In this document: positions 45,771 through 58,262 of the stretch, in pieces | How positions within the stretch are numbered: position 1 is the first letter of the stretch | Layout: each line of letters opens with the position of its first letter | Assembly (NCBI RefSeq): GCF_000003815.2 | Contig: NC_049983.1 | Coordinates: 8,911,470-8,971,469, forward strand | DNA: 60,000 bases | Direction: 5' to 3' | Origin: Branchiostoma floridae | Lineage: Eukaryota; Chordata; Leptocardii; Amphioxiformes; Branchiostomatidae | The notes under the pieces: generated by a model | The model's database searches: none | Told to the model about the DNA's origin: nothing | The model's input: the letters and a program-made list of their open reading frames with translations, nothing else | Program-made: the position numbers and the translations under genes

Positions 45771-46718
45771 GTCACAAGAATCGTACGACGTCCTTGCGAT
45801 GGCATATTACGCCTATCGCACGATGATCACAGTGGATCGCAGCTAAATCGTAAGCAAAATCAGCCATCGCAGAGCATCGGATGACGTTCAAAATTTTTCC
45901 AGCGTCGTACGATTTTTCACTTGTGTCTCTTCTGTATAGCCGTCTGACCGTTTTTGTGCTTCTTTAACCAACAAAATGTGGACATAGCTGCTGAATACCT
46001 TCCTATAATATCTTTAACTGTAAAAATGAATTAAAAAAGACCATGACAACAAGAGTATTACAAGCAAAAGTTCAAATCAAGCGTGAGTACTGGTATGGTT
46101 ATCTCGGCCTGCTTGCCAGCTATACGTGTCAGGCTCTTTCGAAGATCGTATCATGATATGCTATCAACAAAAAGATGCCATCATCCAAAAATCATATCAT
46201 AAGCATTATATCATATATACTTCCGACTCATAGAGCCTGCCTTTATGTTTGAGTTGTCCCCATGATTATTACGATTATGGTAAACTGACCCAAGACCGAC
46301 GAGAGCTGAGATTTGATCTAATTATAAACTCACGTGCATGAAGCGATCAAACAATTGTCTGCATCACCCGTGCGGGGCGCGCTGTTCTCTGGTTGCGACT
46401 GTGGCAGTTGCGACTGATATATTTTGCCTTTTCGTCAATATCGACAATATCAGGGAAAACTGAAACCATCACAACATGCTAAAAATTCATAAATCTAAAA
46501 CCTCATCAGTAGACAAAAATTGCCGTAATGAAGTCTGCTTTGGGGGCAAATAAAATCTTACGACGATAGCAAAATTTTGAACATGTTCAAAACCCATTTC
46601 AGCTCTATTTTCGTCATAGGAGGCTCCCCGATTTACTCTGATTTACCTGCGATTGACGCAGGTACGCTCTAATGACCTCATCGTACGATGCACTACGATC
46701 CTTTTGACCACGGCTTTA
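45771..46718. mobile_element. longer family B-related element
   Basis: AAAGCCCCGGTCACAAGAAT and the inverse end TTTTGACCACGGCTTTA, with CGTACGACG / CGTCGTACGA motifs inside both ends, suggest a roughly 950-bp relative of family B. Ends are imperfect and no open frame is found. Confidence 0.45.
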
Positions 46719-46904
46719 CTGGTCACTCACTCACTATATAGCTAGAAGCGTTGGGTCATTCTGTCAACATAGGTTCCCCACCTCTAGCGGTCATCAGACA
46801 GTCTGGTCAGCTGGCCGCCGTATTTCCTGACCACTCATATCCTGAGTAGACTACCTTTATCTATATGTGTTCTTAAGTCCTTCAAAAGTGTCATTCCAGG
46901 CTTG

Positions 46905-47100
46905 TATAGGGGTAGGGTATTTGGCCATTGGTCCGATTTGGACATTACGCTTAAAGACTGCAAAAGTGTCTTTAGGTTGGGACGTTAAGTCTTCGGTACG
47001 GAGAAACCTTAGTAGGACTGCAAACCTCTGTATGACGTTAAAGAACCCAGCACTCTTATCCTGTGAAGAGAAGGAATGGACCGGTGTGAGTGGCCGAATT
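46905..47100 (+). mobile_element. SINE body fragment
   Basis: GACGTTAAGTC, GACGTTAAAGAACCCAGCAC and TCCTGTGAAGAGAAGG occur in the order of the SINE body at 19815-20105, without a head. The 47100-48330 stretch that follows shows no gene. Confidence 0.45.
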
Positions 47101-48329
47101 CAGGGGAACATAACGGCCTAATGACTTCTCTCCTAGTCTCCAAGCATACGTGTCAGCCGGATGAAAAAAGAGAACAATTTGGCAAAACGCGGACAAATAA
47201 GTTGCCATGGAATTTCAGTCAGTCTTTTGTAGTCTATCCAATCGGTCAGTTCACTACTAGGCCTATTAGGCTTTCATGTCTAACTTGGCCAAAGTCCCCT
47301 ATTACCATTCGGACAGGCGGGAGTCTGGTACCTTGCGCCGGCCACTCAGTAGCCAATAACCAAAAGTCGAGATACATCTACATAGAATAGTTGCTGCATC
47401 CATGTTTGACTGCATCAAATGGTAACGAGTGTTTCTAAATGCATTGAGTGAACTCATGCCGATGACATACGAGGCTACGAAAATTGAGCTCTTTCTTTCT
47501 ATCTATTGACAGAAATACACACTTTAATTACATAGAAATCGAACGAAGACACTATTTCATCTATACCCCAGAGTGCAGTCGTGGTCGTGGAGCGGTTGTG
47601 TTACGTCTGCCCATGGTGCGCCACCGTGCGCTTCGTTAATGCAGTGCACACAAAGGTTCCAACACAAGTCACGATGAAATGTGAAAACCCGTGTTACGTG
47701 TGGGTCGGCCCGCCTCAGTTGTAGAAATCTGTCGGATGTTTCCGTCGTCTAGACGCAACATGCGATGGCTACTGACTTGTTCGCTGTTATTTCAGTCCAG
47801 ATGACAAGATAAGATAACTGAGACGCTACATTATAACATTAGTCATCTTCCCAAAGTGGGTGTGTCAGGGCGAAAAGAGGAGAACGTGATATGATCGCCC
47901 ACTTTCCAAGCAGATGTAAAGATCCTCGTGGAGACGATGAGTCAACAAGGGTACACCACTAGGAAGACCTAAATATTACAAAAAAACACTCTTAAACATT
48001 GGGACTGAGCTGCATTCTAACACATTCTTGGAGATTAATGATGCCTAGCTTGCCCAACACACAATGGTTGATACTGCCTCGCTGACTCTTATCTTTTATA
48101 ATCTGACTTTTTTTGTTCTATTACCATCTATATGCAGTGGCATAACAGCTTTTCTTCTACAATGTCAAAGCACTGTATGTAGATTGCATTTTGGGTGGCA
48201 CAGTGTGCAGGTCATTACAAGCTGCTGCTTCCTCCCTCTTATTCGATTACGCTTTACGATGTACCATTGTAAACTTTGTTTCCTCATAACAATTAGGCAA
48301 GTAGGTAGGCAAAGGTAGTCCCACACTCG

Positions 48330-48600
48330 CACTTACAGCCTTTTTGTAAGGCCGTAGGGGTAGTTGGTTGTTATCCACTGTGTCTAGCTAGCATAGGGAT
48401 CAGTATTGGGAGGCGAAGCCCAATCCACTCTTTCCACAGCCTTTTACCTCCCCAACCAAAATCAGGTACCAATTTTACACCTAGGTGGAGAAAGGATAGA
48501 CGCGTTAAGTGCCCTTCCAGAGGGCACCAGATCGGTACCATGGCAGGATTCGAACCCGGAACCATTGGGTTCTAAAGCCAGGTAGCCTGCACTTAAGTGT
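48330..48600 (-). mobile_element. tRNA-derived SINE, antisense
   Basis: On the minus strand the head contains GGGTTCGAATCCTGCCA, a good B box, preceded by TAGAACCCAATGGTTCC. The body follows to about 48330 (GGGAGGTAAAAGGCTGTGG, CTAGCTAGACACAG). Confidence 0.65.
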
Positions 48601-48601
48601 G

Positions 48602-48695
48602 TCTTTTGCCGTTGAAGAGAGTTTGCCGTAGAAAGGGAGTTTGCCGTGGAAGGGGAGTTTGCCGTGGAGGGAGTTTGTCGTGGAAGTTGTTTTTT
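48602..48695 (+). repeat. GGGAGTTTGCCGTGGAA tandem repeat and G-run
   Basis: Five copies of a roughly 17-bp unit are followed at 48693-48719 by a near-uninterrupted G run. It separates two antisense SINEs. Confidence 0.85.
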
Positions 48696-48859
48696 TGGGG
48701 GGGGGGGGAGGGGGGGGGGGCTACTCTCTCTTCGCAGCCAGGGGCTGAATTGCGAGGAGCTTACAATAGGTGGGGCTAAGTCGCGAGGGTCTGAAATGGC
48801 AGCCTGTATAAAGCGCCTAATAACCTCAATTACCCCAGTTGGTGCCAGGGACTGTATAC

Positions 48860-49140
48860 GTAGGTTTTTGAACCACTCACACCGCACCATCGCACGTGTG
48901 CTGGGTTCTTTAACGTGCTCCAGGTGTGGCTCTGCCCAAACATGGGACCTCCATTTAACGTCCTATCCGAAGGGCGGCCCTAGCCGAAGCTAGGTACTCA
49001 TTTTCAGTGAGGAAAGCCGTGTAAAGTGCCTTTCCCAAGGGCAAAAGATCAGTGACACGGCAGGATTCGAACTCGAGACCTCTCGGTCCTGAGGAAAACA
49101 CGCTACCGATGCGCCATGCGATCTCACGCCGTGGAAGGTA
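48860..49140 (-). mobile_element. tRNA-derived SINE, antisense, with intact-looking A and B boxes
   Basis: On the minus strand the head reads TGGCGCATCGGTAGCG (A-box-like), CTCAGGACCGAGAGGT and GAGTTCGAATCCTGCCG (B box), then the body GGCACTTTACACGG ... GAGCACGTTAAAGAACCC. Length and body exclude an ordinary tRNA gene. Confidence 0.7.
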
Positions 49141-50230
49141 GCCGAGGCGGGGCAAAACTACCTTACACTGCCGTTACACACGGGTTGAACCAACTGGTAA
49201 AGTTTGCCCCAGTCCCCGCGTGAACCGTACGGTTCAACAGCAAGGACATGACAAGCGCCCACTCAAGGTCTGCACACCCGTCGGAAAGTTTACCTGAGTT
49301 GTATATCTTACCGTAGTTCAAAAGACTGCATCCTGACAACTTAGAACGTAAAACTGGCGGGCTAACTCGTCAGAATTGGCTAAAACGGTAGGTGAGGTCT
49401 CCAATTAGCGTAGTTTTAAACTCAGTTGTACAGATTGTTTGAATTTGTTCCTAAGTTCATAGCCTAGTGAGAAAGACCGCAAGTGCCAATATTACTCTGC
49501 CAAAACCTATACGTCCTTGACATTATAGTTCATGCATCATAGACAACTTCTACATGTACAGTTGATATCTTTGTATAGCTTTGTATGATTAACGTTACAA
49601 ATTTAACTGTTTTGTAAATTTTTATCAGATTTAGTCATCATAATCATATTTCTTAATCTAAAGATTTGAAGCGTACACAAAATGTAGATTTCAGCATTAC
49701 CAGTGTATCAGTATTACCACCTATCATACATGGTGTCAATCAAGTCTTTTTCAGATAAACTTCATCAGTTGTTGTAGCATCGCTTTATACGTTTAACTGC
49801 TTTGCCTCTACTTGTTTACTAGCAACACTACAGTAATGGTCTTTTACATGTAGTATTCGATTTAATGAACTTAGTTATGCTCAGAACATGCAAATAAAGA
49901 TCACTCATTATCAAGAACCCTCGCTTGTCTATGTTGAAGCATCATAGACAACTTCAGCAAAGCTAGATCAATCTTCTTAAGAACCTTCGTTTCTCGAATG
50001 TTTGTCTAAGACAGCGATGATGTAATGCCTTCAGGACAAGGCGTCTTGTCAACACTCCGAAGCAAGTGGCGTTAAGTTAAGTCTGGCTGAGATAAGGTTA
50101 TCTCTGCTGTATATAGGGCCGCGGGGTCATCTAGGATACCGAGAAGTGGGTCTCTGTTGGAATAGTGTCGGACGATTTATCCTTCGTGTCTTCAACATCT
50201 TCGAGACGAATGTTGACTTAACTTTTCCGG
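49140..50230. other. no gene recognised
   Basis: No supported exon. AGCATCATAGACAACTTC occurs at about 49534 (as GCATCATAGACAACTTC) and 49938, a short direct repeat. Confidence 0.45.
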
Positions 50231-50565
50231 TATGCGCAACCTATTCTGGAATCCTGGCCATTTGAAGGACCAGAACTAAGAAAAAAATTACGTCAGACTT
50301 GAAGAATTTCATGTTCAAGAAAACCCCAGCCTCTAAACCGGTAACATTACGTGCTACCTATCTTGAGATCTCGCCAATTTGAGGGAACAGAACGCAAAAA
50401 AAATACGTCATACATAAAGTATTTCATGTTCAAGAAAACGCCAGCCTCTCGACCGGTATATGTTACCTATCCTGAAATTCTAGACATTTGAAGGAACATA
50501 CGCCAAAAAATTACGTCAGACTTGAAGAATGTCATGTTCAAGAAGACCCCAGCCTCTTAACCGAC
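50230..50565. repeat. tandem repeat, about 115-bp period, three copies
   Basis: ATTTGAAGGAACAGAAC, ATTACGTCAGACTTGAAGAA and CATGTTCAAGAAAACCCCAG recur three times. Confidence 0.85.
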
Positions 50566-50907
50566 AGGTGGAAAGTTTGAGCGCTCTTCTAGAGCCAAAA
50601 TAACGCCTGTGTATGTCCCTGTCTTAGTTCGACTGTTGGATAATCCGTCTGCTTATTTGTAGCACAGCGGGAGAGTTTGGGGAGACGGCGAGTGGCGGGA
50701 AACTGCTGTACTGTGATAGTATAAAGTTTACAAACAATTTCGTTATTGGCCTTCTGGATTCCACGACAGCATATTTTCTTAATATCCTGTTTATTATTAT
50801 GAACAGCTGCTAGACCTTGTTGCAAAGTACTGTACAGTCACATGATCTCACATATCGAGACCATGACTGGGTTTTCACTCATCGTTTGATCCCAGGGCGC
50901 GGGAAAA

Positions 50908-50940
50908 TATAAATGCCAACTCGGCTCCTTATCAGACTTC
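50908..50940 (+). promoter_or_regulatory. candidate core promoter, plus strand
   Basis: AATATAAATG (TATAAA at 50908-50913) is followed 26 nt later by TTATCAGACTT, an initiator-like sequence with A at 50934. The downstream region to 52512 is GC-richer than its surroundings and has two strong splice donors. No coding exon was found for such a transcript in the window. Confidence 0.3.
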
Positions 50941-51399
50941 AATGTGCAGCTGGCTGAGAATTCGCGTTGGCCTTTCATCGTCCAACCCTGAATAAAGAAA
51001 ATCGGCAAACGGTAATATGTGAGGAGTGCGCCTATAGGGTTGATCAGCTGGCCTTATCTGTGTGTAAATTGAGATAAGGGGTACATATGCGGGACAATTG
51101 CGGTTCGGCGTATCACGTACCCAGCATTCGAGCCGAGAAACTTGAAGCCGCGGAAAGTTGGAGGTGGTGACACTATAGGTGTGCTTTCACGGCTTGTCAG
51201 TCAGTCAGGGGATCGAACCATGGTACAGTAGTGGGCAAGCACGTCTGGTATTCTCTCAGCCACACGAGAAGGTCAGCCAGCACTTTTGATGGTCTTTGGG
51301 GAAGACCAAAAAACCGCCGGCGGCCAACTGTTGCTCAAAGAGGGAGAGTGAGGCTTCAAACGGAGGATTTCCCAGGCCGCCTAGCATTGACCGTGTAAT

Positions 51400-51598
51400 T
51401 TGTTTGCATACCCCATGCCCTTCAAGCGCCTCCGTTCGCATCTTGACTGCACGTGTAGGAAAAAGTGGGAGTGCGAGCCTCCGCCGGTTGCTACATGAAG
51501 CTGTACCTTCGTGGTGAGCCGTATCTGGGGCAAGTCGATCGCCGGGGTTCTCCTCGTCTCAGCTCGCTGATCACCGACAGAAGAACAGGACCGCACAG
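51400..51598 (+). other. possible noncoding exon ending at a strong donor
   Basis: CCGCACAG|GTAAGC (donor 51599). The 5' limit is unknown. No open frame with family resemblance runs into the donor. Confidence 0.25.
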
Positions 51599-52299
51599 GT
51601 AAGCTCTCGCCTGACAGGAGGGCGTTACGCTTTTCTTCTCTCCCTACCTGACAGCTGGTCAGAACCTGTTGAAGGTTCTGTGAAGTGTGACGTTTTCGCG
51701 GGTCAGTAGACACGGTGTGTCATTACTGACTCATTACTCACGGCGGCACAGATAGCTCATACCTCCCTGCAGCTCTACAAGTCCCCCTCTATACAAACCT
51801 GTACATACCAGGGGTGCGGAGTTTGCAGACCGTTGTTTGAAGTTTGGAAAGCGGCCGTGCAGTTGAGCAAGTCTTCCTCGCTCGGCTGTGTGTTCAGCGG
51901 TTTCCTCTTCTCTCAGCTACTCGACGTACGCATGCACTTGGTCGTTTCTTGCTTTCTTTTTTCGCAAACTTCATATTCAGAGCAAGGGAAGAGCCAGCCA
52001 AGGCATCTCTCTAGTGGTGTAGTGGCCAGACCTTGAAGGGTGGCGAAGTGAATGCAGCTGTTGAACTGACGATAACAGGGTGAGATTAGAGTGTGTAGTG
52101 TGAGCAAAACTGCTTGCTGTGGGAGTCAGAAGTCTTGTGGAGAGCGGGTCACAAACTCATGTTCAAGGCGGTACTATAATAGAAACTCTGCACAGCGACG
52201 ACATCACCTGCTGTTCAACGCTCCTCTGCCCTGTTTTCTCCATACGGCTTCGTATCGCCGCCGTTTATTGGATAGATCCATAACGCACCGGACGAGGAC

Positions 52300-52512
52300 T
52301 CTACCTGTGTGTCAATTAGCCTGATTGGACAAGATAAACAGCTCATCGCTCCGCCGGGTGACACTGAGTTTGCTCCCGAGGCGAGCTCGCCAGCCGACCG
52401 CCCGATCAGCTCTAACAAGCGCCAGCAGCAAGTTTTCTCTCCCTGACACCGTGGGTGTCCCGAAGCGTCTACAGGGTGGCCATCATCTTGTCCTGGTCTA
52501 AGGTTTCGCCAG
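52300..52512 (+). other. possible alternative noncoding first exon
   Basis: TTTCGCCAG|GTAAGCG (donor 52513), with an inverted CCAAT (GATTGG) near 52321 upstream. It could be an alternative first exon for the same unseen gene as the 51598 donor. From 52513 to 54110 no coding exon is recognised. Confidence 0.25.
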
Positions 52513-54117
52513 GTAAGCGACGACCTCATTCCTACATGTTTAACCAACAAAAAAGAAGGGTTTTTATAACAGCGCAGCCCATTCTACTGGCTGTGAGAAC
52601 AGTACGGGCGAGCACGCTGCGAGCACTAACAGCCTGAAAGTGTCTGAGAGACATTCCCAACTATCTTGGCAGATCAAAAAGCTGGGCCATATTACGAAAT
52701 GCCGTAGGCGCCAGAACAATGTTGGCGAACAGTCAGCGCAACAACCCAGCAGTCCGTACCGCAGCCCTAAGTTTCGTTAAAAGAAAACTGTAACAAAATC
52801 GCGACTTCTGTAATATAATCCGACCCTTTTACGACTAGACGAGCTCCGAGCCAGCTGGCGAATCGTTGTCACTTTGTTTATTTTCTCCCGCTGAACAAAA
52901 AATAAACCGGTCTGGCAGTAGCTGTGAACTTCACGTTCACCACAGTCTGGTCTGGTGCGGGAGTCGGATACCTTCTGTTGCCGCTCGCGGGTTTTAAAGG
53001 ATTTTGCCGGTAATCGTGTGCAGGCCTTCCCGGTGTTAATCAAACTACGGGCCGGGCATCTCGCCGCGAGTTCCGTGTTAACAAGGTGATTTCGGCGGAT
53101 CATATGTTCGCCGTTGTCACACATGCGTAGCTGCGAACACAAACATTTGTTCTGCTTGCTTTAGCACGCGGGGCCAAGTCTCGATGCTGTATAAGGAACA
53201 TCTGATTCGTCTAGGGGGAAAAAGATGCCAACTACATCAAGGTTCTTATGGGTGTCGCAGTTTTAAACTTAACACCCCTTGTTGTTGTTAGCCTGAGCTC
53301 GAAAGCAGTTCTTTTTTCACCAACTTGTTCGTTTGTATTGATTCTATTAAGGAGGATTTATTCTTGACTCTATAGACGGATCCTGACTGTCCATCATAAT
53401 TAACAGTTCAACCAATGACAAGTTGGCAATTAGCGGTTCGAACAATAAGAGGCTGCCTGCATATCTGTCAATTATTTGCATTTCTATGTTTTATTTTTGC
53501 ATTTGTACGTTTTGATAGAGGGTGGGCGGGACTATGTGATTGCTTTGTTGGTTCATCCTTTACTGTTTGAACCGTAACCCCCATAAATGTTGTCAGAATG
53601 GAACAGTCCAGAATGGTCATATGGATCTTGTTCAAAAGTACGCATGACTCATCTAGCGGTGGATTTGCAAAGATGACAGGTATTAAATTTTCTCCGTATC
53701 CCTTTCAACCCGAAACACCGCAGACTTTCCTGTTCCGATAGCTTAAACGCGACGTCTTGGCTCGACTTCAGAATTAAAATCCTTTTAAGTTACTTGTGTT
53801 TCCTTTTAAGTTGCTCGTGTTTCTATACTTGGAAACCCCCCTCAGTGAGGTGGAATAAGGTACCGAGTGATCTTATGATCTTTCATGTTCCCATGTGTAA
53901 TTCACTACTTGTTGTTTTAAGCCCAGTGCGGTCATTTCCGAACACAGTGTCGAACATTGAACTTGACCGTGTACTCATACAATATTTTATGAGACATTTT
54001 TCTTACAAACGACGCACACAAAACGCATGTACTTTTTAAGTGCAATTGCGTACTGCCTTGACACTTAACATATGCAAGTTAACGTTAATACTTGGTTTCC
54101 TCCTTATTCGCAACATC

Positions 54118-54342
54118 ACCATTCCAGCAACCTTGCTGCAACCGCCCTGCGACCTAGAGATTTGACAGAGCAGTGAGTGAATTTTATAGATAGAACAAAC
54201 GAATCTTCCATTGTTTACGCTTTGTGTGCTTTATTGTCTTTTTAGTCATACTTGTATATTTTGCATGATATACTTATGACGTCATGAGTTACACAAATGC
54301 AACTATCATGCAGCGAAATCGCCGTCTATCGTAATGGGGGAG
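54118..54342. mobile_element. MITE family C copy 3, degraded
   Basis: CCATTCCAGCAACCTTGCTG at the left and GAAATCGCCGTCTATCGTAATGG at the right, with CTTTGTGTGCTTTATTGTCTTTTTAGTCATACTTG inside, align with 30782-31001. Confidence 0.55.
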
Positions 54343-54707
54343 GGGGGCGGTTAACACAGACCCCAACCAAGGCAGATGTCATACATCGATTTCAATTCAC
54401 ACTGGCAACGGTTTCTTTGCAAACAGTTACAAACATCTCCCACGCACATTTCGAAGGGAAAAACACAAGGGCACACGAGCTTTGTTCTGTCTAACCTTGA
54501 GTATTCCTTAGTGGACCCAGAACTACTCGGTCTTTAAGTGAAGAAAAATAAACTGAAGCATGTTAACTGGTAACGTTGATAACACTGTTGATAAGTCGAG
54601 TCAAGTCTCTGTGAGATTTCCGTTCAGTGTTCGCGGGATAATCCAATAGGGCTGTTCCGACATACGGATCACGTGGGTGGCCTGTTTGACGTTTTGCGGA
54701 TAAAACG

Positions 54708-54822
54708 AACGTTAGTTCACCTTTATCCGCGGGGGAACCTATATCCGTGGTTTCAGAAACTCGGTAGAAACGTGGTTAGTATTACCAAGTCGACGGACGG
54801 TAGATTCAAACTGCAACTTTAT
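54708..54822. mobile_element. MITE family F copy 2, right end missing
   Basis: AACGTTAGTTCACCTTTATC, CCTATATCCGTGG and CGACGGACGGTAGATTCAAAC match the left half of 58081-58262. Confidence 0.65.
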
Positions 54823-55186
54823 ATTTGGCCAAACTTTTTATTCTCACGCTCGCATCAGGTTTTAAGTTCCTCGAGGATGTCATCCATATAATCAAATCAA
54901 CCTTGCCTAACCCGACAGTTTCTGCCTGGCCATTGACTCGTCTCATATGTGAACTGGCCTTATACAAGTGGCCTCCTTTTACAATTTGAGTCAACAAGCT
55001 TATCAGACTGGGTATACTATGTAATCAGGGATGACCCGACAAGCGAGGCCAGTCAGCATATGTTATCGATCGCTAGACGTCAGGCAAAATGATAAGACAT
55101 CTTTAGTCGACCTGGTAAAGTCTCTGCGAAGAAGAGCGTATGGAGAGTTGGTTCTATTTTAACAGTTCCGTGGCCCTTCTTTTTTG

Positions 55187-55288
55187 TACTCTCCAAGCAG
55201 AGGTAAGGCTCCAGCCCAGGCCGCGGGACATCAACAAAAAGCCCAATAAAAACGCCTAAACAAGCGTCAGACCTCTGCTTGGAGAGTA
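55187..55288. mobile_element. 102-bp hairpin element (TACTCTCCAAGCAGAGGT arms)
   Basis: Perfect 18-bp inverted repeats at 55187-55204 and 55271-55288. Single arms or relatives occur at 22234-22250 (TACTCTCCAAGCAGAAG), 36470 and 47908, so the motif is dispersed. Confidence 0.75.
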
Positions 55289-55398
55289 TTTCTTTTTTTC
55301 TCTTTGGACACTGTCCAACGTTCTAAGTGTATCTGCTGATTAGTATCTTCCCGCAGCTTTTAGTTGTTTTTTTCTCCACGCATGCACGCACGCACGTA

Positions 55399-55399
55399 T

Positions 55400-55449
<50 letters not shown>

Positions 55450-55472
55450 CCCCCCCCCCCTCTCTCTCTCCC

Positions 55473-55505
<33 letters not shown>
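55399..55505 (+). repeat. (CA)n then (CT)n compound microsatellite
   Basis: About 24 CA units (55399-55447), a C run, and about 22 CT units (55461-55505). Open frames across it are artefacts. Confidence 0.95.
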
Positions 55506-55739
55506 GTCCAATTTCGAGCTGTCAAAGCAAGTCAACATAGTCTTCTACATACGCACGGCACACGACCTTTTTATGTCAGAAGTAGTCACCTTTTCCCATC
55601 GCTACCCTAGGGCATGTCTATCGTCTTGTCTTGTCCCAATCAGGGTCCACGCAATTGGCCCAGCAATGGCAAGAACACTACAGGTGGTTTCTGTGTGTAT
55701 TCTAGGAAACCAAAATTGCTGCCAGTCGTTTTTAAAAAC

Positions 55740-56105
55740 AAGGATGAAAGAAAGAAAATATTCTTAAAGACTTTATGATGTTACATCAACAAGAAAAGTT
55801 TTCGAGAAAGGTGCCTGTATTTGTTTTTTGGCGTCTCATGGATATGAATAACTGTAGGTCGTTCTTAAAGTTGTTTTTTTAAACAAGGATAAAGGAAAAA
55901 GATGTAACATCAACAAGAAAAACTTCCGAGAAAGGTGTCTGTATTTTTTTTGTTTTCCGTCTCCTGAATATAAATAACTTTTAAAGGGATTGTTCGAAGA
56001 GAAATAACAGTCTTGAAGACTTTATGATGTAACATCAACAAGAAAAGTTTCCTAGAAAGAGGTCTGTATTTGTTTTCTTCGTCTCCTGGATATAAATAAC
56101 TGTAG
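55740..56105. repeat. tandem repeat, about 120-150 bp period, three copies
   Basis: GACTTTATGATGT.ACATCAACAAGAAAAG, GAGAAAGGTGCCTGTATTTG and GGATATxAATAACTGTAGG recur three times with indels. Confidence 0.75.
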
Positions 56106-56330
56106 GGATTACCCGACAGGACTATCTTCCAATTACGGACGTCCCGTGAGCTTTCGGGTTTTGCTTATTATCCGAGGTGAAGTGGTGGCCTGAACGAAAT
56201 CACACAATGAAGCCAACACCTTATTCCCAATTATCCCCAAACACTGGTCGAGGTCTTTGACCTCTTTTGACATCCCACCATCTGTTGCTTGTAGGTAGGG
56301 GCACATACAGACACACAGATAGAGAGATCT

Positions 56331-56850
56331 GCAAAACAGACGATATCTGGCGATCTCTCAAACACTTTTAAAGAGATTTGGTGCACAGCGTACATATATC
56401 AGTTAGTTGGCCTTTATTCAGAACAATTTCCTTGGGAAAGAGTTTCTGTTTCAAGCAGTACAACTGCTGTATTGCACCATCGACATTTTAGACGACAATT
56501 CTACAAAACAGACGATATCTGGCGATCTCTCAAACACATTTAAAGAGGTTTGTTGCACAGCGTACATACATCCGTTAGTTGATCTTTATTTAGAACACTT
56601 TTCGTGTGAAGGGGTTTCTGTTTTAAGTAGTACAAGTGCTGTATTGCACCGTCGACATTTTAGACGACAATACTACAAAACAGACGATATCTGGCGATCT
56701 CTCAAACACTTTTGAAGAGGTTTGTTGCACAGCGTACATACATCCGTTAGTTGGCCTTTATTCAGAACGCTTTTCTTGGAAAAGGGTTTCTGTTTCAAGT
56801 CTTGCAACTGCTGTAAAGCACAATCGACGGCAATTCTACAATACCCGCTA
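56331..56850. repeat. 172-bp tandem repeat, three copies
   Basis: CAGACGATATCTGGCGATCT recurs at 56337, 56509 and 56681 (exact 172-bp spacing twice). Each unit includes GCACAGCGTACATA and TGGCCTTTATTCAGAAC. Open frames on both strands are by-products. The 56860-58080 stretch after it has no recognised gene. Confidence 0.9.
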
Positions 56851-58080
56851 AAATTGCTGTCTTTGCTAAATCCGGCTGCAACGCGTGGGAATCCTCGGTC
56901 GTGTAGTGTCTTCAGGAAAACTTGTGTCTCTATCTTGGCACTCAAAACGTCGAGATTATATTTAGAACGTGGCCCCCAGCGCTGCCAGGTGTTTCTAGAC
57001 CTAATTGCTTCCCATTTCGCCGGTGATCTATTGCCACCGCGCCTCGGCATTTGCCTTGCCTTTGGAGAGTTAACATCCAAGGTCGGCCCGCACCTGGAAC
57101 GGGTCACCACGAGGCTTGTCCCTATCACTGGTAATTGGGGAAAGCACGCTTTAAGTCCCAACAGCACAGCGTTCGTTAATCACCGCGAAGGAAATAAAAA
57201 TCGCATGAGGTGGAACTGGAAACATGCTAGACTTCCTTCCCAACATCGTTAATCGTGTCGGCTCTGCCTTGTCTTACGGGTGGCAGGATTTAAAAACTCT
57301 TAAGTTAAGAGAAGACCGCTTTTACTTTCGCCTTCTAGACCTAAACGGATGGTAGGGCTTTGCCGTTTTTGACAGTGCTATTTGTCTTTTGAAGTGGGGT
57401 GCTTCGAGCGCAGCTTCGAGTTTTAAAAGTAGAAACGAGAGCCAGACACGCACATACCCCTTGGAGACGAAAGTGAGAAGGCATTCACTAATTCTCCAGG
57501 AAAACCGCACGCACGTTGTAAAACGCTACTCTCACTTTGCCCAAACGGTTGGTTCTGACTTCAAAAGACGTCACAGCCGCCTGGGAGGTTGTCGCACATC
57601 CATTGGTTAACAGTGTGGCGCACTTACGTACATAGGAGTGCGGGTAGTCTGTCTGCAAAAGGTCTAAAAGCTGTGTGGGTCGTACGCTAAGTGACTCGTA
57701 AAATTGAGATCATCTCTGGTGAGAGCGGGGAGTAAGTCAAGTTCACAAGCCCGCCTGGGAGCCCCCCGATGGTCGACCTGTTTTCAAACACTTTAATTCT
57801 GAAGGCTTGGCCCCTGATTAGAGCCCTCCTCCGAGGGAAGTCAGGTGAACATCAGTCGTCGGGAAGTCCCTGGCGTGAGTCTGGATCCCTAACCTGCGGT
57901 AGGTACGCCAGGACTTCTCTTCTGTAGTGACAGATACGATGGTAAACCAAGTTACTTCGGTTAGAATGAGCCTGCCCAGCTGTAACGTTTAGATCATAGC
58001 TAGTGGTGAGTTTTGACTCCTGGTTCAGAAATTTCTGTGGGCGGTTGTCCCAAAGGAGGTACGTTCTTTAGGTCTCGACA

Positions 58081-58262
58081 GTAACGCTAGTTCACCTTTA
58101 TCCGCGCGTAACCTATATCCGTTTTGTTTTTTTAAAAACAGGGTAGATCAAGCAATTCCACGGACGGTGGTTTCAAAATGCAATACTTTCATAATATTGT
58201 AGAATGAAAGACTTGATACAGCGGATAATGTTACCCTGTGGATAACGGTTAACTAGCGTTAC
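58081..58262. mobile_element. MITE family F copy 3, complete
   Basis: GTAACGCTAGTTCACCTTTA at the left and CGGTTAACTAGCGTTAC at the right are inverted ends of a 182-bp element with internal inverted CCTATATCCG / CGGATAATG. It is the best-preserved copy. Confidence 0.8.

Noticed and set aside
49060-49130. Functional tRNA gene
   Set aside because: A and B boxes are present, but the sequence continues into the SINE body and lacks a convincing acceptor stem.
50230-50565. CRISPR-like array
   Set aside because: Units are about 115 bp and similar along their whole length, so this is an ordinary tandem repeat in a eukaryotic genome.
56673-57252. Long overlapping frames on both strands (164 and 176 codons)
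   Set aside because: They run through the 172-bp repeat and into unique sequence with no recognisable domain or splice signals; not distinguishable from chance.
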